From positions 50,956 through 114,955 of the forward strand of contig JBEKRX010000005.1 in assembly GCA_049518415.1 (NCBI GenBank): a DNA stretch of 64,000 bases, read 5' to 3'. Below the pieces are notes generated by a model. The model had not been told where the DNA came from. It made no database searches and worked only from the letters and a program-made list of their open reading frames with translations. Below are positions 33,148-42,310 of the stretch, piece after piece. The position numbers were made by a program, and so were the translations under genes. Source of the stretch: CAVQND01 sp049518415 (lineage in GTDB: Bacteria > Verrucomicrobiota > Verrucomicrobiia > Limisphaerales > UBA8199). The first letter of the stretch is position 1. Each line of letters starts with the position of its first letter.

Positions 33148-34317
33148 TCATCGCTGGTAGGCCGGCAGGACGTGGCGTTGGACGGCCAGGGCCATGACCG
33201 CCATGCTGGTGGTGTAGGTGGGGCCGGCGCCCTGGGCTTCGTCATCAACGGACGTATCGAAAGACCCGTCCTCTTTCTGGTGGGGCAAAAGGACCGCTTC
33301 GTATTTGGGGAGGTACTTCTCCCACTCCTCGGGCAGGGCGCGGCTCAGGCCGACGGCTTCATAGTAGGCGCGGTAATAAAAGTGCGGGCCCCTCCAGGCA
33401 ATCGGATCGGCCCAAAGCCGGTCGGTGATTTTCTTGACCACCGGGATTTTCTCCTGGTGGCCGATCACCAGGGCCAGCAAGGCCAGGCCCCGCAGGGCCG
33501 GGTGCTCGTCGTTGGGATTCATGTAGCCCACCTTGCCGTCGGGGCTGATCATTTTTTTGGTGAAGTCCATCGCCCCGGCGATGATGTTCTCGGGCACCGG
33601 GATGCCGACCTGCTGGGTGGCGTGCAGGCCCAGGAGCTGCCAGCCGGAGAGGCTCAGGTCGGAATCGGTCGCATCGGGGGTGTAGCGCCAGCCGCCGGCG
33701 TATTCCGGCGCCTTCTTGACCAGGGCGGCGTTGATCGTGACCTGCACCGCCTTCTTGAGCGCCTTGCGAATGACCTCGTCCATCTCGTCGTCACGGGGCA
33801 TCCCCAGCGCCTCCGCCAGCATCAGCGTCGCAAGGCCATGGCCGTACATGCGGCTCCCATCCGGCTCGCCGAAATAGCCGTCGGCGTTTTGCTTGGACAA
33901 GACATAGTTGATGCTCTTGCGGAGCCAGGGACCGTACTGTCTGTCCGCGGGCGGGTAGCCGGCGGCAAAAAAGGCCATGACCGACATGGCCGTCAGGGCC
34001 GTGGGGTAACGGTCGCTGGTCGAGCCGTTGGGCTTCTGCTGTTTGCGCAGGTAGTCGAGTCCTTTCTTCACCGCCCGGTCGCGGGGCTGTTCGGTGGTCA
34101 GCGTCTTGAGCACTTCCTGGTCGGACGGTTCGGCGGCGGTGACTGGTGTGAAAGGCAGCAGGGCCAGCAGGCTCAGCAGCGGGAGCGTCAGGCGTGCCGC
34201 CTGCGGCGTCGAACGTGAGGCCCCAAAGGCAAGGCCTAGGCCGGATTTGACCTGCCCCTCCGCTTCGGTCCCTCCGCCCTCGGCCCTCGGCCCTCGACAA
34301 CGGGCGCATCCCGACAC
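33148..34317 (-). CDS. Prenyltransferase/squalene-oxidase repeat protein, secreted
   Basis: The recognisable protein begins near 34200 with a hydrophobic leader (LTLPLLSLLALLPFTPVTAA) and covers about 350 residues. Terpenoid-cyclase-like alpha/alpha repeats follow: AVKKGLDYLRKQQKPNGS, SINYVLSKQNADGYFGEPDG, GGWRYTPDATDSDLSLSGWQ and LPHQKEDGSFDTS. There is no ATG between the repeat at 34302-34540 and the leader; the nearest start is a GTG at 34317 inside the repeat's edge, used here with doubt. The open frame goes on through the repeat to 34680. The repeats probably bind or scaffold; cyclase catalytic motifs are not evident. In this lineage it sits beside the giant coiled-coil membrane protein upstream. 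Confidence 0.75.
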   Translation of the reverse strand: MSGCARCRGPRAEGGGTEAEGQVKSGLGLAFGASRSTPQAARLTLPLLSLLALLPFTPVTAAEPSDQEVLKTLTTEQPRDRAVKKGLDYLRKQQKPNGSTSDRYPTALTAMSVMAFFAAGYPPADRQYGPWLRKSINYVLSKQNADGYFGEPDGSRMYGHGLATLMLAEALGMPRDDEMDEVIRKALKKAVQVTINAALVKKAPEYAGGWRYTPDATDSDLSLSGWQLLGLHATQQVGIPVPENIIAGAMDFTKKMISPDGKVGYMNPNDEHPALRGLALLALVIGHQEKIPVVKKITDRLWADPIAWRGPHFYYRAYYEAVGLSRALPEEWEKYLPKYEAVLLPHQKEDGSFDTSVDDEAQGAGPTYTTSMAVMALAVQRHVLPAYQR

Positions 34318-34540
34318 TGCCACCAATTCCACTCTGCCCGCGCGTAGCGCGGCATTCTTCCGCCCTGTAGGGGCCGGAACATACCAGCCCAGGGCAAGGC
34401 CCGTCCCGCTCCGAGCGGGAAGGGCCGCCGCCCTGGGTAAAGCGGAAAAAAGGATCACCCCCCTCCCATGCGCTCCGAGCGCATGGGAGGGGGGAAGGGG
34501 GGAGGGCTTCCGCCCCCGCTCGGGGGCAGTGTCAGGATGC
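34302..34540. repeat. 240-bp MITE-like element, copy at the prenyltransferase-repeat gene start
   Basis: Same termini and inner palindromes as the copy at 32881-33123 and in the same orientation to the downstream gene. Its right end is duplicated after a hexamer array (see 34507-34612). It seems to separate the leader-peptide coding part from any normal start codon. Confidence 0.88.
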
Positions 34541-34612
34541 CCGTTCGCTGTTCGCTGTTCGCCGTTCGCTTCTGAGGACTTCTGCCCGCGCTCGGGGGCA
34601 GTGTCAGGATGC
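34507..34612. repeat. 34-bp direct repeat flanking a GTTCGC hexamer array
   Basis: Copies at 34507-34540 and 34579-34612 (ending GGGGGCAGTGTCAGGATGC) differ at 2 positions. The 38-bp insert between them is mostly GTTCGCT/GTTCGCC units plus TTCTGAGGA. This is the right end of the MITE-like element, copied once. Confidence 0.85.
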
Positions 34613-34683
34613 GCCCCCGACCCAGTTGAGGACCGCTGCAAGCCCTGAGTGGGTGAATGGCTGCGCGTGCTGGTTTGCATGGT

Positions 34684-37600
34684 CTATTGAGAGGGACTTG
34701 GTTTTTCGTTGCCGGAGCTCAATCTTTCAAAATAAGCGCGAATCGCGGCTTGCTGCTCGGCGCTGAAGAGCTCGATGCCGCTGCTGCGGATGGCCTGGCG
34801 CAGCCGCTCATTCAAACGCGCCCATTCGGCCTGGTCGATTCCTTTGGGCGCAGGCTCAATGCTCGCCTGGCCCGCCGGGCCGTTCCACTTCCCGGTCCCC
34901 TGGCTCGAGGAGTTGGCCTGGGCGGTGTTCCCGGACTCGTTGGGCGCCGCCAGTTGCGGCGCCGGATAGGGGTTCAATTCGTACAAGTCTCTGACCGCGG
35001 CGTCCATGCGGATCTGCCGGGCGCCATCGGCGAGGAGCTGGGAGGCGTCGTTGTAGGATTCCCACTGTTTGGGTGCGGCCTGGATGCCGGTCAGCGATTC
35101 CTCGGCGGCGCCAGCGGCAATTTCCTTGGGATTGGTGGACTCCGTCCAATCGGCCGACGCCGGCGCCAGCCGGGCGGTTTCCCCCAGTTGCGAGGCGAGC
35201 GGCTGTTGTTTGGAGCTGTCACCGGCCGCTTGTTTGGCCAGGTTCGAAAGCTCATCGAGTCTGCCCGCCAGGGCTTCCTGGTCGCCGGGAGTGTTGGCGG
35301 CCAGTTGTTTGAAGCGCTGGTTGGCGGCACTGATTTCGGCCTGGCGGGCCGCCTCGCCTTTTTGACCGGCCAGGGCGGCGGCGCGCTCGGTCAATGGTTT
35401 GAGCGTGGTGGCCTTCAGCGTGGCCGGCGCCTCGAGCAGTGCGCCCAGGTCCTCGCCCAGGAGGTCATAGGCCACGGCGGTTCTCGGGTCGCTCTGCCGG
35501 AAGAGCCGCGAGGCCTCCAGAGTCATGGCGAGGCGCGGTCGGGCCAGTTGATTGGCCGACTCCGGCGCGGAGACCTTTTGTTGCTCCAGGGCCTCCGTCT
35601 GCTGCTGCATGGGCGGCGGGATGGTCTGGGCCAGGGTCGGCGGGTGGCTGTCCGTGCGCAGCGCCAGGTCGCGCAGTTCGTTGGCGGTTTCCTTGCCTTT
35701 GGCGGTCTGCGGGGCATCGCCCGCCAGAGCCTCGAGCTTTAGCGCGCCCTGGTAATCGCCGGCCACGCGCTCGGCCTTTTCGACGGCCGCCACGCCCAGT
35801 TTCATTTTGTCGAATTCTGCGGGCAGGCCGGCGTTGTCCTGGGCCTTCTGGGCGCGGGCGAAGGCGCGGGCGGCAGGGAAGGCCCGGCGCGCCTCGGCGG
35901 CCACCTGTTCGCGGTTGATGTTTTCCTGCATCTCGTTCAACTGGCGGTAACGGTCGGTGATTTCGTTCAGACGCTCATTGACCTGGCCGGGCAGGTCGGC
36001 TCGGTTGCGCTCTCCCTCGAGCGTCTTGCCCAGTTGCTCGATGGCCGGTGCCAACTCCTCGTCCGCCTTGACGGCGGCCTTGAGGGCGGTGGTCCGTTCG
36101 GCCAGGGTGGCGTCCTTTTGTTTAGCCGTCTCGAAGAAGCGGCGCTCGGCCTGGGCGGCGGCCTGGCGCAACTGTTTCTCCCAGGCCCTGGCCAGGGAGA
36201 CCTTCGCCTGCTGCTGGTCGGTGCGTTTTGTAGTGGGATTATAGGGCTGCTGCCCGAGTTCCTGGTTGAGCTCGCGCAGTTCCTGGATCGCGTTTTGCAC
36301 TTCCTTGAGGGCCGCCGAGCCTTCATAACGCCAACGGTATTTCTCCAATTCCTCCCGCAGGATGCGCTGGGCCTCCTTGGACAGGGCGGTCAGGCCGTCG
36401 GCCTGGGTTTCGGCAGTCTGCGAGTCTTCGCTTTTCCAGGAGGCGAACCCGGCCAGGTTGGTCGCCAGCCTTTGGCCCAGGGGCAGTTTCTCGCGCACCA
36501 GGCGCCCGAGGTTTTCGTTCTGCACCACGTTGGTCATCGGGACGAGGGCAGGCGGCACGGTGGCCGGCAGCGCCAGGCTGTTTTTGACGCGGTCTTTCAA
36601 GGCGTCCTTGATCAGTGAGTTGAGGACCGGGTCGTTCGCCACCACGGCGGCCTCGGGCCGGCGGGCCGACGGGGGCCGCAGCCAGGAAAGGGGGACTTCC
36701 TGCAAGGCCTGGCCGGTCTTGGCGGCGAGGAACCGGAGTTTGGACTCGGACGACCCCTGGAAGAACTCAATGACCACCGGGTGCCAGCCGGAGGGGAGTT
36801 TCAAATCGGCCTTGTATTGCGTGGCTGCGTGCGCGCTCCAGGCCTCCGGGGGCAGGACCGACTTGCCATCGATGATGAGCCGGACGCCGTCGTCCGAGAC
36901 GCAGCCCAGGGTCCAGTCGCCGGAGTCGGGGATATTGATGTCGCCTTCGTAGCGGCAGCTCCACTGCTCCCGGCGATTGGCCGGGGCGTAGTTGTCGAAG
37001 CGTGGGTTATCGATTTTCTGTTCCAGGGTCTTGCCGTTGAGATCGATGCCTTCCAGGAAGGTGCCCAGCAGCCCGGCGGCGGTCGCGCTCAAAGGGGCGA
37101 TGACATTGCCCTCCCCGCGCAGCACGGGCAGCCCGCGTTTGTAGCGGCCCTGGGCGCTTTCGCAACGGGTCGCCAGGACGTCCGTCTCGAACGCCCCCTC
37201 CAGCACGGCCAGGACCCGTTGGTATTGCTCCAGGCCGGTCAAGGCCCGGCTGAACAGTTCCCGGCCCTGGTTGAAGGTGTCGAGGGCATTGGCGCCGGCG
37301 CCCCGCTCCAGCCGTCCGCAATTGTCGAGCAAGACCTGGCGCTGCTGTCCGCCCCAGGCGGCCAGCGTCGACCCGAGCTGATACAGGAAGCGGGCCTCGG
37401 ACAGGTTGTTGGTCTCCGAGGCGCCAATCAACTCGTTGCCGATTTGGTCCAACTCGCGGCCAAATTCGTTCAACCGGCTTTTGAGCAGGACCAGTGCCGG
37501 GCCCTGGGCATTGGGCTCGTCCTCCTTATAGTTTCTGCCGATGGACAACCAGGAGGTCCGGGTTTGCTTGAGGTAATCAATTTGGGTCCCCATGGCCGAG

Positions 37601-39153
37601 AGCAGTTGCTTGAGCCGCTCCGCCATCTGCGCTTCCAGGGCCTTGTCCGGCGTGCCGATGGTCAGGGAAACCGGCTCGCTCCGGGTGGTCTGCTCCCGCA
37701 CATCGGTGGCCACCACCAGCAATTGCGCCTCGTCCCCGGTCAGCAGGTTCAACTCCGCCAGATTGTAATTCAAGGCCGCCCTGACCTCGCGATTCGACAG
37801 CAGCCTGGTCCGCGCCGACCCCGTCTTGGCGGGAAAGAGGTTCCGCACGTCAGCTTCGGCCTCGCGTTTGAGCGCCACCAGGTCCACCCGCTTGAGGCCG
37901 ACATCGTCGCTGGCTTGGGCCTGCAAGGCTAGAATTTCGTCCCGTTGAACCAGACCCGATTCGGTGCCGGCGGCCTCCAGGCGCGCCACGGGTGGCTCAT
38001 CGGGCACCGGCCGCAGGACCCACTTCTGGGCGGACTCGGCCTCGAGCTTGTTGGCGCCGGTCAGCCGGAGTTGGTAGGTGAACAGGTTGGTGGGCTGGAG
38101 GTCGAGCAGCCACCGGTTGTTCTCGGCTTTGAGTTCTTGGGGCGGGAACCCCTCCGGCAGCCAGTCCGCCGCGGCCACTTTTTCGCCGGCGGTTTCAATC
38201 CTCAGGCGCACGCGGCTGCCCAGCAGGAAATCCGCGCTGCCGCCTTCGACCACCCGGTTGGTCCACTGGGCGTAAGCCGGGGGCTCAATCAGCAATTGCA
38301 TCCTGGCGATCCGGGGCGGCACATCCACCTTGACGGCAAACACGGGGCTCTCGGCATCTCCGGCCTGGACCAAATAGCCGAAGCCCTGGGACACCGCCGG
38401 GAGGTTCACCGCCAAGCCATTGGTCGCGCCGCGCGACATCAAGACCGATTCCTGGAAACCGTCCTCCCAGGAAATCAGCAGTTTCCCCTGCTCCAGCACG
38501 GCGTCGGCGGTGACCTTGATCTCCAGCGGGGTGCCCTGTTTGATGCGGCAATTGCCGGGTGTGACCACGAGATTGATCTTCGACAACGGCGCGGTCGGGG
38601 CGTAGGGGTAAAGCGCCAACTGCGCGCGCGGCACAAAACCGGGCAGCAGGCAGGCCAGCCCCAGGGCCAGCAACAACCCGCCAGCCCCTTTCCAGGCCCG
38701 CCTGGCCGGGCCGTGATCCACCAGCCCGGCCGGCTCCACCATGCCGATCTCTTGCGCCGCCAGGGCGATGGTCCGCGCCACCATCCAGGGACTGACTCCG
38801 GGCGGCAGCGGCTCGGCCATCTCCACGGCCGAGAGGATGCGCTCCTCGAAATGGCCGCCGGCCGAGGCTTCAAACGCCCCGGCGCTCCGCCGCAAAGACC
38901 ACGGCTTGAGCCACGGCGCGCCGGCACGGCACACCAGCCAGCCCGCAGCCAGGGCATAGTTGGCGACCGACAGCCAGACCCGCCAGCAAAGCCGCGGCTT
39001 GAATCCCCACTCCAGCAGCGCCACCAGCAACACCCCCACCCCCAAGACCAGCAGCGCCTCGGCCACGCCGCGCCAGCACAGCACCCATCGCCTCCGGCGC
39101 TCGAACTGCGCCAGCCGGCTCGTAATGCTCGATGGTAGTGGCTGTTGCTGCAT
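34684..39153 (-). CDS. Giant membrane protein with PA14 domain and long coiled coils
   Basis: 1489 residues from ATG 39153 (an ATG at 39189 is also possible). Two hydrophobic helices near the N-terminus (GVAEALLVLGVGVLLVALLE and WLSVANYALAAGWLV) and a third around 160-180 anchor it. Beta-rich Ig-like parts follow (about 200-450). A PA14-like domain is at about 720-820 (CRYEGDINIPDSGDWTLGCV, then DGVRLIIDGKSV, and WHPVVIEFFQG). The last 500 residues are helical and charged with Gln/Ala-rich coiled coil. The layout resembles the DUF4175-type proteins of PVC bacteria that lie near VWA and prenyltransferase-repeat genes. The role is unknown; an envelope scaffold is plausible. Confidence 0.85.
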   Translation of the reverse strand: MQQQPLPSSITSRLAQFERRRRWVLCWRGVAEALLVLGVGVLLVALLEWGFKPRLCWRVWLSVANYALAAGWLVCRAGAPWLKPWSLRRSAGAFEASAGGHFEERILSAVEMAEPLPPGVSPWMVARTIALAAQEIGMVEPAGLVDHGPARRAWKGAGGLLLALGLACLLPGFVPRAQLALYPYAPTAPLSKINLVVTPGNCRIKQGTPLEIKVTADAVLEQGKLLISWEDGFQESVLMSRGATNGLAVNLPAVSQGFGYLVQAGDAESPVFAVKVDVPPRIARMQLLIEPPAYAQWTNRVVEGGSADFLLGSRVRLRIETAGEKVAAADWLPEGFPPQELKAENNRWLLDLQPTNLFTYQLRLTGANKLEAESAQKWVLRPVPDEPPVARLEAAGTESGLVQRDEILALQAQASDDVGLKRVDLVALKREAEADVRNLFPAKTGSARTRLLSNREVRAALNYNLAELNLLTGDEAQLLVVATDVREQTTRSEPVSLTIGTPDKALEAQMAERLKQLLSAMGTQIDYLKQTRTSWLSIGRNYKEDEPNAQGPALVLLKSRLNEFGRELDQIGNELIGASETNNLSEARFLYQLGSTLAAWGGQQRQVLLDNCGRLERGAGANALDTFNQGRELFSRALTGLEQYQRVLAVLEGAFETDVLATRCESAQGRYKRGLPVLRGEGNVIAPLSATAAGLLGTFLEGIDLNGKTLEQKIDNPRFDNYAPANRREQWSCRYEGDINIPDSGDWTLGCVSDDGVRLIIDGKSVLPPEAWSAHAATQYKADLKLPSGWHPVVIEFFQGSSESKLRFLAAKTGQALQEVPLSWLRPPSARRPEAAVVANDPVLNSLIKDALKDRVKNSLALPATVPPALVPMTNVVQNENLGRLVREKLPLGQRLATNLAGFASWKSEDSQTAETQADGLTALSKEAQRILREELEKYRWRYEGSAALKEVQNAIQELRELNQELGQQPYNPTTKRTDQQQAKVSLARAWEKQLRQAAAQAERRFFETAKQKDATLAERTTALKAAVKADEELAPAIEQLGKTLEGERNRADLPGQVNERLNEITDRYRQLNEMQENINREQVAAEARRAFPAARAFARAQKAQDNAGLPAEFDKMKLGVAAVEKAERVAGDYQGALKLEALAGDAPQTAKGKETANELRDLALRTDSHPPTLAQTIPPPMQQQTEALEQQKVSAPESANQLARPRLAMTLEASRLFRQSDPRTAVAYDLLGEDLGALLEAPATLKATTLKPLTERAAALAGQKGEAARQAEISAANQRFKQLAANTPGDQEALAGRLDELSNLAKQAAGDSSKQQPLASQLGETARLAPASADWTESTNPKEIAAGAAEESLTGIQAAPKQWESYNDASQLLADGARQIRMDAAVRDLYELNPYPAPQLAAPNESGNTAQANSSSQGTGKWNGPAGQASIEPAPKGIDQAEWARLNERLRQAIRSSGIELFSAEQQAAIRAYFERLSSGNEKPSPSQ

Positions 39154-39331
39154 CAAGGCGCTCCTGGCGGCGGAGCTCTGGGTTTTCAACTCTTCAACTC
39201 AAGTCTTCAAGTCTGGCCGATTCTCCCGGCCCGTGCCAAGCCGAAACTCAGAAAGCCAAGCGCCGCGCCGCTTTGGCTCCCACTCCCTCACCGGCTCACC
39301 CACCCACGCTTGCGCCCATTGGGGCACCTTT

Positions 39332-39490
39332 GAGTTCTTGACCGGCAAAACTCGTTGTAATCAGGTCAAGTTTCCCTGCGATTGCAATAGTGCGCTGAGC
39401 CAGCGCTTCTTTTCGGTGAATTGAAAATTGAGGATTGAAAAACGATCGTTGGTTATTGAAGAATGCCCCCGGATGACGCCGAATGAACTT
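39332..39490. repeat. Dispersed repeat beginning AGTTCTTGACCGGC, copy 1
   Basis: Starts AGTTCTTGACCGGCAAAACT at 39332 and continues through CGCTGAGCCAGCGCTTCTTT and GAATGAACTTTCGGACTGCG. A near-full inverse copy is at about 42595-42768 and a partial direct copy at 48980-49037. It lies in the gap 39154-39532 between divergent genes, where nothing else is seen. Confidence 0.8.
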
Positions 39491-39532
39491 TCGGACTGCG
39501 GATTCCGGATTCCAGGTCGAAGCGGCGTCCGG

Positions 39533-40618
39533 ATGCTGCGGACCGGCGCTATAACCCTGGCCTCGCTGCTGGTTGCGATGGGGTGCGCTCCCGGTCCGCG
39601 CCGGATGTCCGTCCAGGCCCCGGCGCCGCGGCCGAGCGCCCCGCCGCCCCGGGCGGCCGCGCTCAGCCCGGCCCCGTCCACGAACGCGCCCGCCCTGGCC
39701 ACCAACCTCCTCGTCCAAACCCCGGCAACTCCCGCCGCCGCCCCCGCCTCCAAAGAGGCGGTCGAGCAGGAATACCATAAGCTCATGGACGCCGACGATG
39801 CCGCCCAGGCCGAGGTGGACAAGTGGATTCGCGAGAACCAGGATTTCGCGGCCAAGGGCGCCGGTTTGCCCCAAGCCGAGTTGAAGGAGCGCATCCGCAA
39901 ACGTTTCGAACCCGTCGGCAAGGCCTACGAGGATTTTATCCAGCGCCATCCCGCCCACGCCGCCGCCCGCGTGGCCTACGCCAGTTTCCTGGGCGACCTC
40001 GGGGAGGAGCGGACCGCGCAGGACCAACTGGAAAGGGCTTTGACCCTCGATCCCACAAACCCAGCCATCTATAATAATCTCGCCAACATCTACGGCCACG
40101 AAGGCCCCGTGAAAAAAGCCTTCCAGTACTACGCCAAGGCCATCGAACTCAACCCCCTCCAGTCGGTCTATTACCACAACTTTGGCACCACCGTCTATGT
40201 CTTCCGCAAGGACGCGATGGAGTTTTACGCCCTCAACGAACAGCAGGTCTTCGACAAAGCCCTCAGCCTCTACAGCCAGGCCTTGAAGCTGGACCCGGAC
40301 AATTTCCCGCTCGCTTCCGATGTCGCCCAAACCTACTACGCCATCCAACCCCTCCGCGCCGACGACGCCCTCAACGCCTGGACCAATACCCTCCAGATCG
40401 CCCATGACGAAATCCAGCGCGAAGGCGTCTATATCCACCTGGCCCGAATCAAAATGGTGGCCGGCCGTTTCGCCGAGGCCCGCGCCCACCTCACCGCCGT
40501 CACCAACGCCCTCTACACCGAATTGAAAAATCGCCTCTCCCGCAACCTCGACGCGCGCGAACACCCCGCCAGCCAAACCAACGCCCCGCCCCCCGCCGCC
40601 TCTGAAAAGCAGCCCTAG
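39533..40618 (+). CDS. TPR-repeat lipoprotein
   Basis: 361 residues from ATG 39533, which begins a lipoprotein-type leader (MLRTGAITLASLLVAMGCAP, Cys at 17 as probable lipid site). The longer frame from 39428 is in repeat DNA. A Pro/Ala-rich linker (about 25-80) leads to TPR-like helices: HAAARVAYASFLGDLGEERT, DPTNPAIYNNLANIYGHEGP, VKKAFQYYAKAIELNPLQSV and LYSQALKLDPDNFPLASDVA. It is likely outer-membrane-anchored and adaptor-like; no partner gene is adjacent. Confidence 0.85.
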   Translation: MLRTGAITLASLLVAMGCAPGPRRMSVQAPAPRPSAPPPRAAALSPAPSTNAPALATNLLVQTPATPAAAPASKEAVEQEYHKLMDADDAAQAEVDKWIRENQDFAAKGAGLPQAELKERIRKRFEPVGKAYEDFIQRHPAHAAARVAYASFLGDLGEERTAQDQLERALTLDPTNPAIYNNLANIYGHEGPVKKAFQYYAKAIELNPLQSVYYHNFGTTVYVFRKDAMEFYALNEQQVFDKALSLYSQALKLDPDNFPLASDVAQTYYAIQPLRADDALNAWTNTLQIAHDEIQREGVYIHLARIKMVAGRFAEARAHLTAVTNALYTELKNRLSRNLDAREHPASQTNAPPPAASEKQP

Positions 40619-40659
40619 TGCGGCAGCCCTCTCCCCTGCCCTGAGCCCCTGAGGGGCGG

Positions 40660-40895
40660 ATCTCGACACTGCCACCAATTCCACTCTACCCGCGCGCAGC
40701 GCGGCTCTCTTCTGCCCCGGAGGGGCAGCAAGATAGTAGCCCAGGGCAAGGCCCGCCCCGCTTCGGGCGGGACGGGCCGCCGCCCTGGGTAAAGTGGAAA
40801 AAGGGATCACCCCCCTCCCATGCGCTCCGAGCGCATGGGAGGGGGGAAGGGGGGAGGGCCTCTGCCCGCACTCGGGGGCAGTGTCAAGATGCGCC
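40660..40895. repeat. 240-bp MITE-like element, copy between convergent genes
   Basis: Left end ATCTCGACACTGCCACCAAT, right end GGGGGCAGTGTCAAGATGCG, with the same internal palindromes as at 32881 and 34302. It lies in the 351-bp gap between the 3' ends of the TPR lipoprotein and threonine synthase genes, so here it cannot affect a start codon. Confidence 0.85.
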
Positions 40896-40969
40896 CTGCC
40901 CTGAGCTGGGCAGGATTTGCCCCTTGGCAGCCCCACCCCGCCTCGGCGAGTGCCCGCCTCAAAAGAGGG

Positions 40970-42310
40970 TCACCCGCGGCCCTGGCCTGCCAGCGCCCTT
41001 CGCAGCGCCTCTTTCACCGCCTCCAGCCGCGCGGGCAGTTCCAGCGGCGGGTTGGCCTGCCGGCAGGCAAACTCTAATTCGCGCTGGTGATACTTGACCT
41101 TCATCTCGACGAACTTCAGCCCGTGCGCGGTCGAGATGATCACCACGCGCTCCCCCTTATCGATCTTGCCCGCCTTGAGCAGTTTGAGCAGCGCAGCCAG
41201 CGCCACCCCGGTATGCGGGCAGTTGAACATCCCCGTCCGGTCACCCAGGGCGGCGGCGTCCGCCAGTTCTTCCTCGGTGGCCTGCTCGACGATGCCGTTG
41301 AACTGCTTGAGGATGCGCACCGCCTTTTCGATGCTCACCGGGTTGCCGATCTGGATGGCGCTGGCCAGGGTCGGCTGCGCCTGGATCGGCTCGAACGATT
41401 CGAAATGCCGGAGGTAAGCGCGATAGAGCGGGTTGGCCCTTTCGGCCTGGGCCACCACGATGCGCGGCAGCCGCGCCACCAAACCCAGGTCCCGCATCAT
41501 GAGCAATCCCTTGCCCAGGGCCGAGACGTTGCCCAGGTTGCCGCCGGGAATGATAATGACATCCGGCGCCTCCCAGTCGAACTGCTGGACGATTTCGATG
41601 CCGACGGTCTTCTGGCCTTCCACGCGCAGCGAGTTCATCGAGTTGGCCAGGTAGAGCGTCGGGTCCAGGGTGATCTCCTGCACCAGCCTCATGCAGCCGT
41701 CAAAATCGGTGTCCAGGCACAGCACCAGGGCGCCGTTGGCAATCGGCTGCACCAACTGCGCCAGCGACACCTTGCCCCGCGGCAGCAGGACGATGGATTG
41801 GATGCCGGCCGCCGCGCAATACGTCGCCAGCGCCGCCGAGGTGTCGCCCGTCGAGGCGCAGGCCACCGCCTGGATCGGCGCCCCTTGGGCGATCATCTCT
41901 TTGACCTGCGACACCAGGACGGTCATGCCGAGGTCCTTGAACGAGCCGCTGTGCGTGTTGCCGCACTGCTTGATCCAGAGGTCGTTCAGCCCGATGACCT
42001 TGCCGAAACGCTCCGCCCAGAAGAGATTGGTGCCCCCTTCGTAGAGGGAGACCACATTGTCGTTGGCGATTTCCGGCAGGAGCCACTCCTTCTTGCCCCA
42101 CACGCCGGAGCCGTACGGCCATTCGTTGGTCTTGTAGCGATCCTCGAAGAGCTTCATCCAGGCCGCCGCCCCCCGCCGCGCCAGCGCCCCCAGATCATGC
42201 TGCACCTCCAGCAGCGACCGGCACTGCTGGCATTGATACACCACCCGGTTCAGCGGATACCTGGCTCCGCACTCCGGGTTAATGCACTGAAACCAAGCTT
42301 TGTATGACAT
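40970..42310 (-). CDS. thrC: Threonine synthase
   Basis: 446 residues. It converts O-phosphohomoserine to threonine with PLP, in the cytoplasm. The N-terminus has a zinc-ribbon-like set (Cys9, Cys14, Cys27, Cys30) common in the shorter threonine synthases. The PLP lysine is Lys125 in NTHSGSFKDLGM; VACASTGDTSAALATYCAAAG and PDVIIIPGGNLGNVSALGKG are the phosphate-binding loops. It is a single gene; MetX, which competes for homoserine, is encoded 11 kb away at 53652. Confidence 0.95.
   Translation of the reverse strand: MSYKAWFQCINPECGARYPLNRVVYQCQQCRSLLEVQHDLGALARRGAAAWMKLFEDRYKTNEWPYGSGVWGKKEWLLPEIANDNVVSLYEGGTNLFWAERFGKVIGLNDLWIKQCGNTHSGSFKDLGMTVLVSQVKEMIAQGAPIQAVACASTGDTSAALATYCAAAGIQSIVLLPRGKVSLAQLVQPIANGALVLCLDTDFDGCMRLVQEITLDPTLYLANSMNSLRVEGQKTVGIEIVQQFDWEAPDVIIIPGGNLGNVSALGKGLLMMRDLGLVARLPRIVVAQAERANPLYRAYLRHFESFEPIQAQPTLASAIQIGNPVSIEKAVRILKQFNGIVEQATEEELADAAALGDRTGMFNCPHTGVALAALLKLLKAGKIDKGERVVIISTAHGLKFVEMKVKYHQRELEFACRQANPPLELPARLEAVKEALRRALAGQGRG

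Noticed and set aside
39190..39532. Upstream start at 39428 for the TPR lipoprotein
   Set aside because: Those codons lie in a dispersed repeat; the ATG at 39533 starts a lipoprotein leader.
39296..40936. 546-codon minus-strand frame
   Set aside because: Covers the MITE-like repeat and the antisense of the TPR lipoprotein; no protein-like features.
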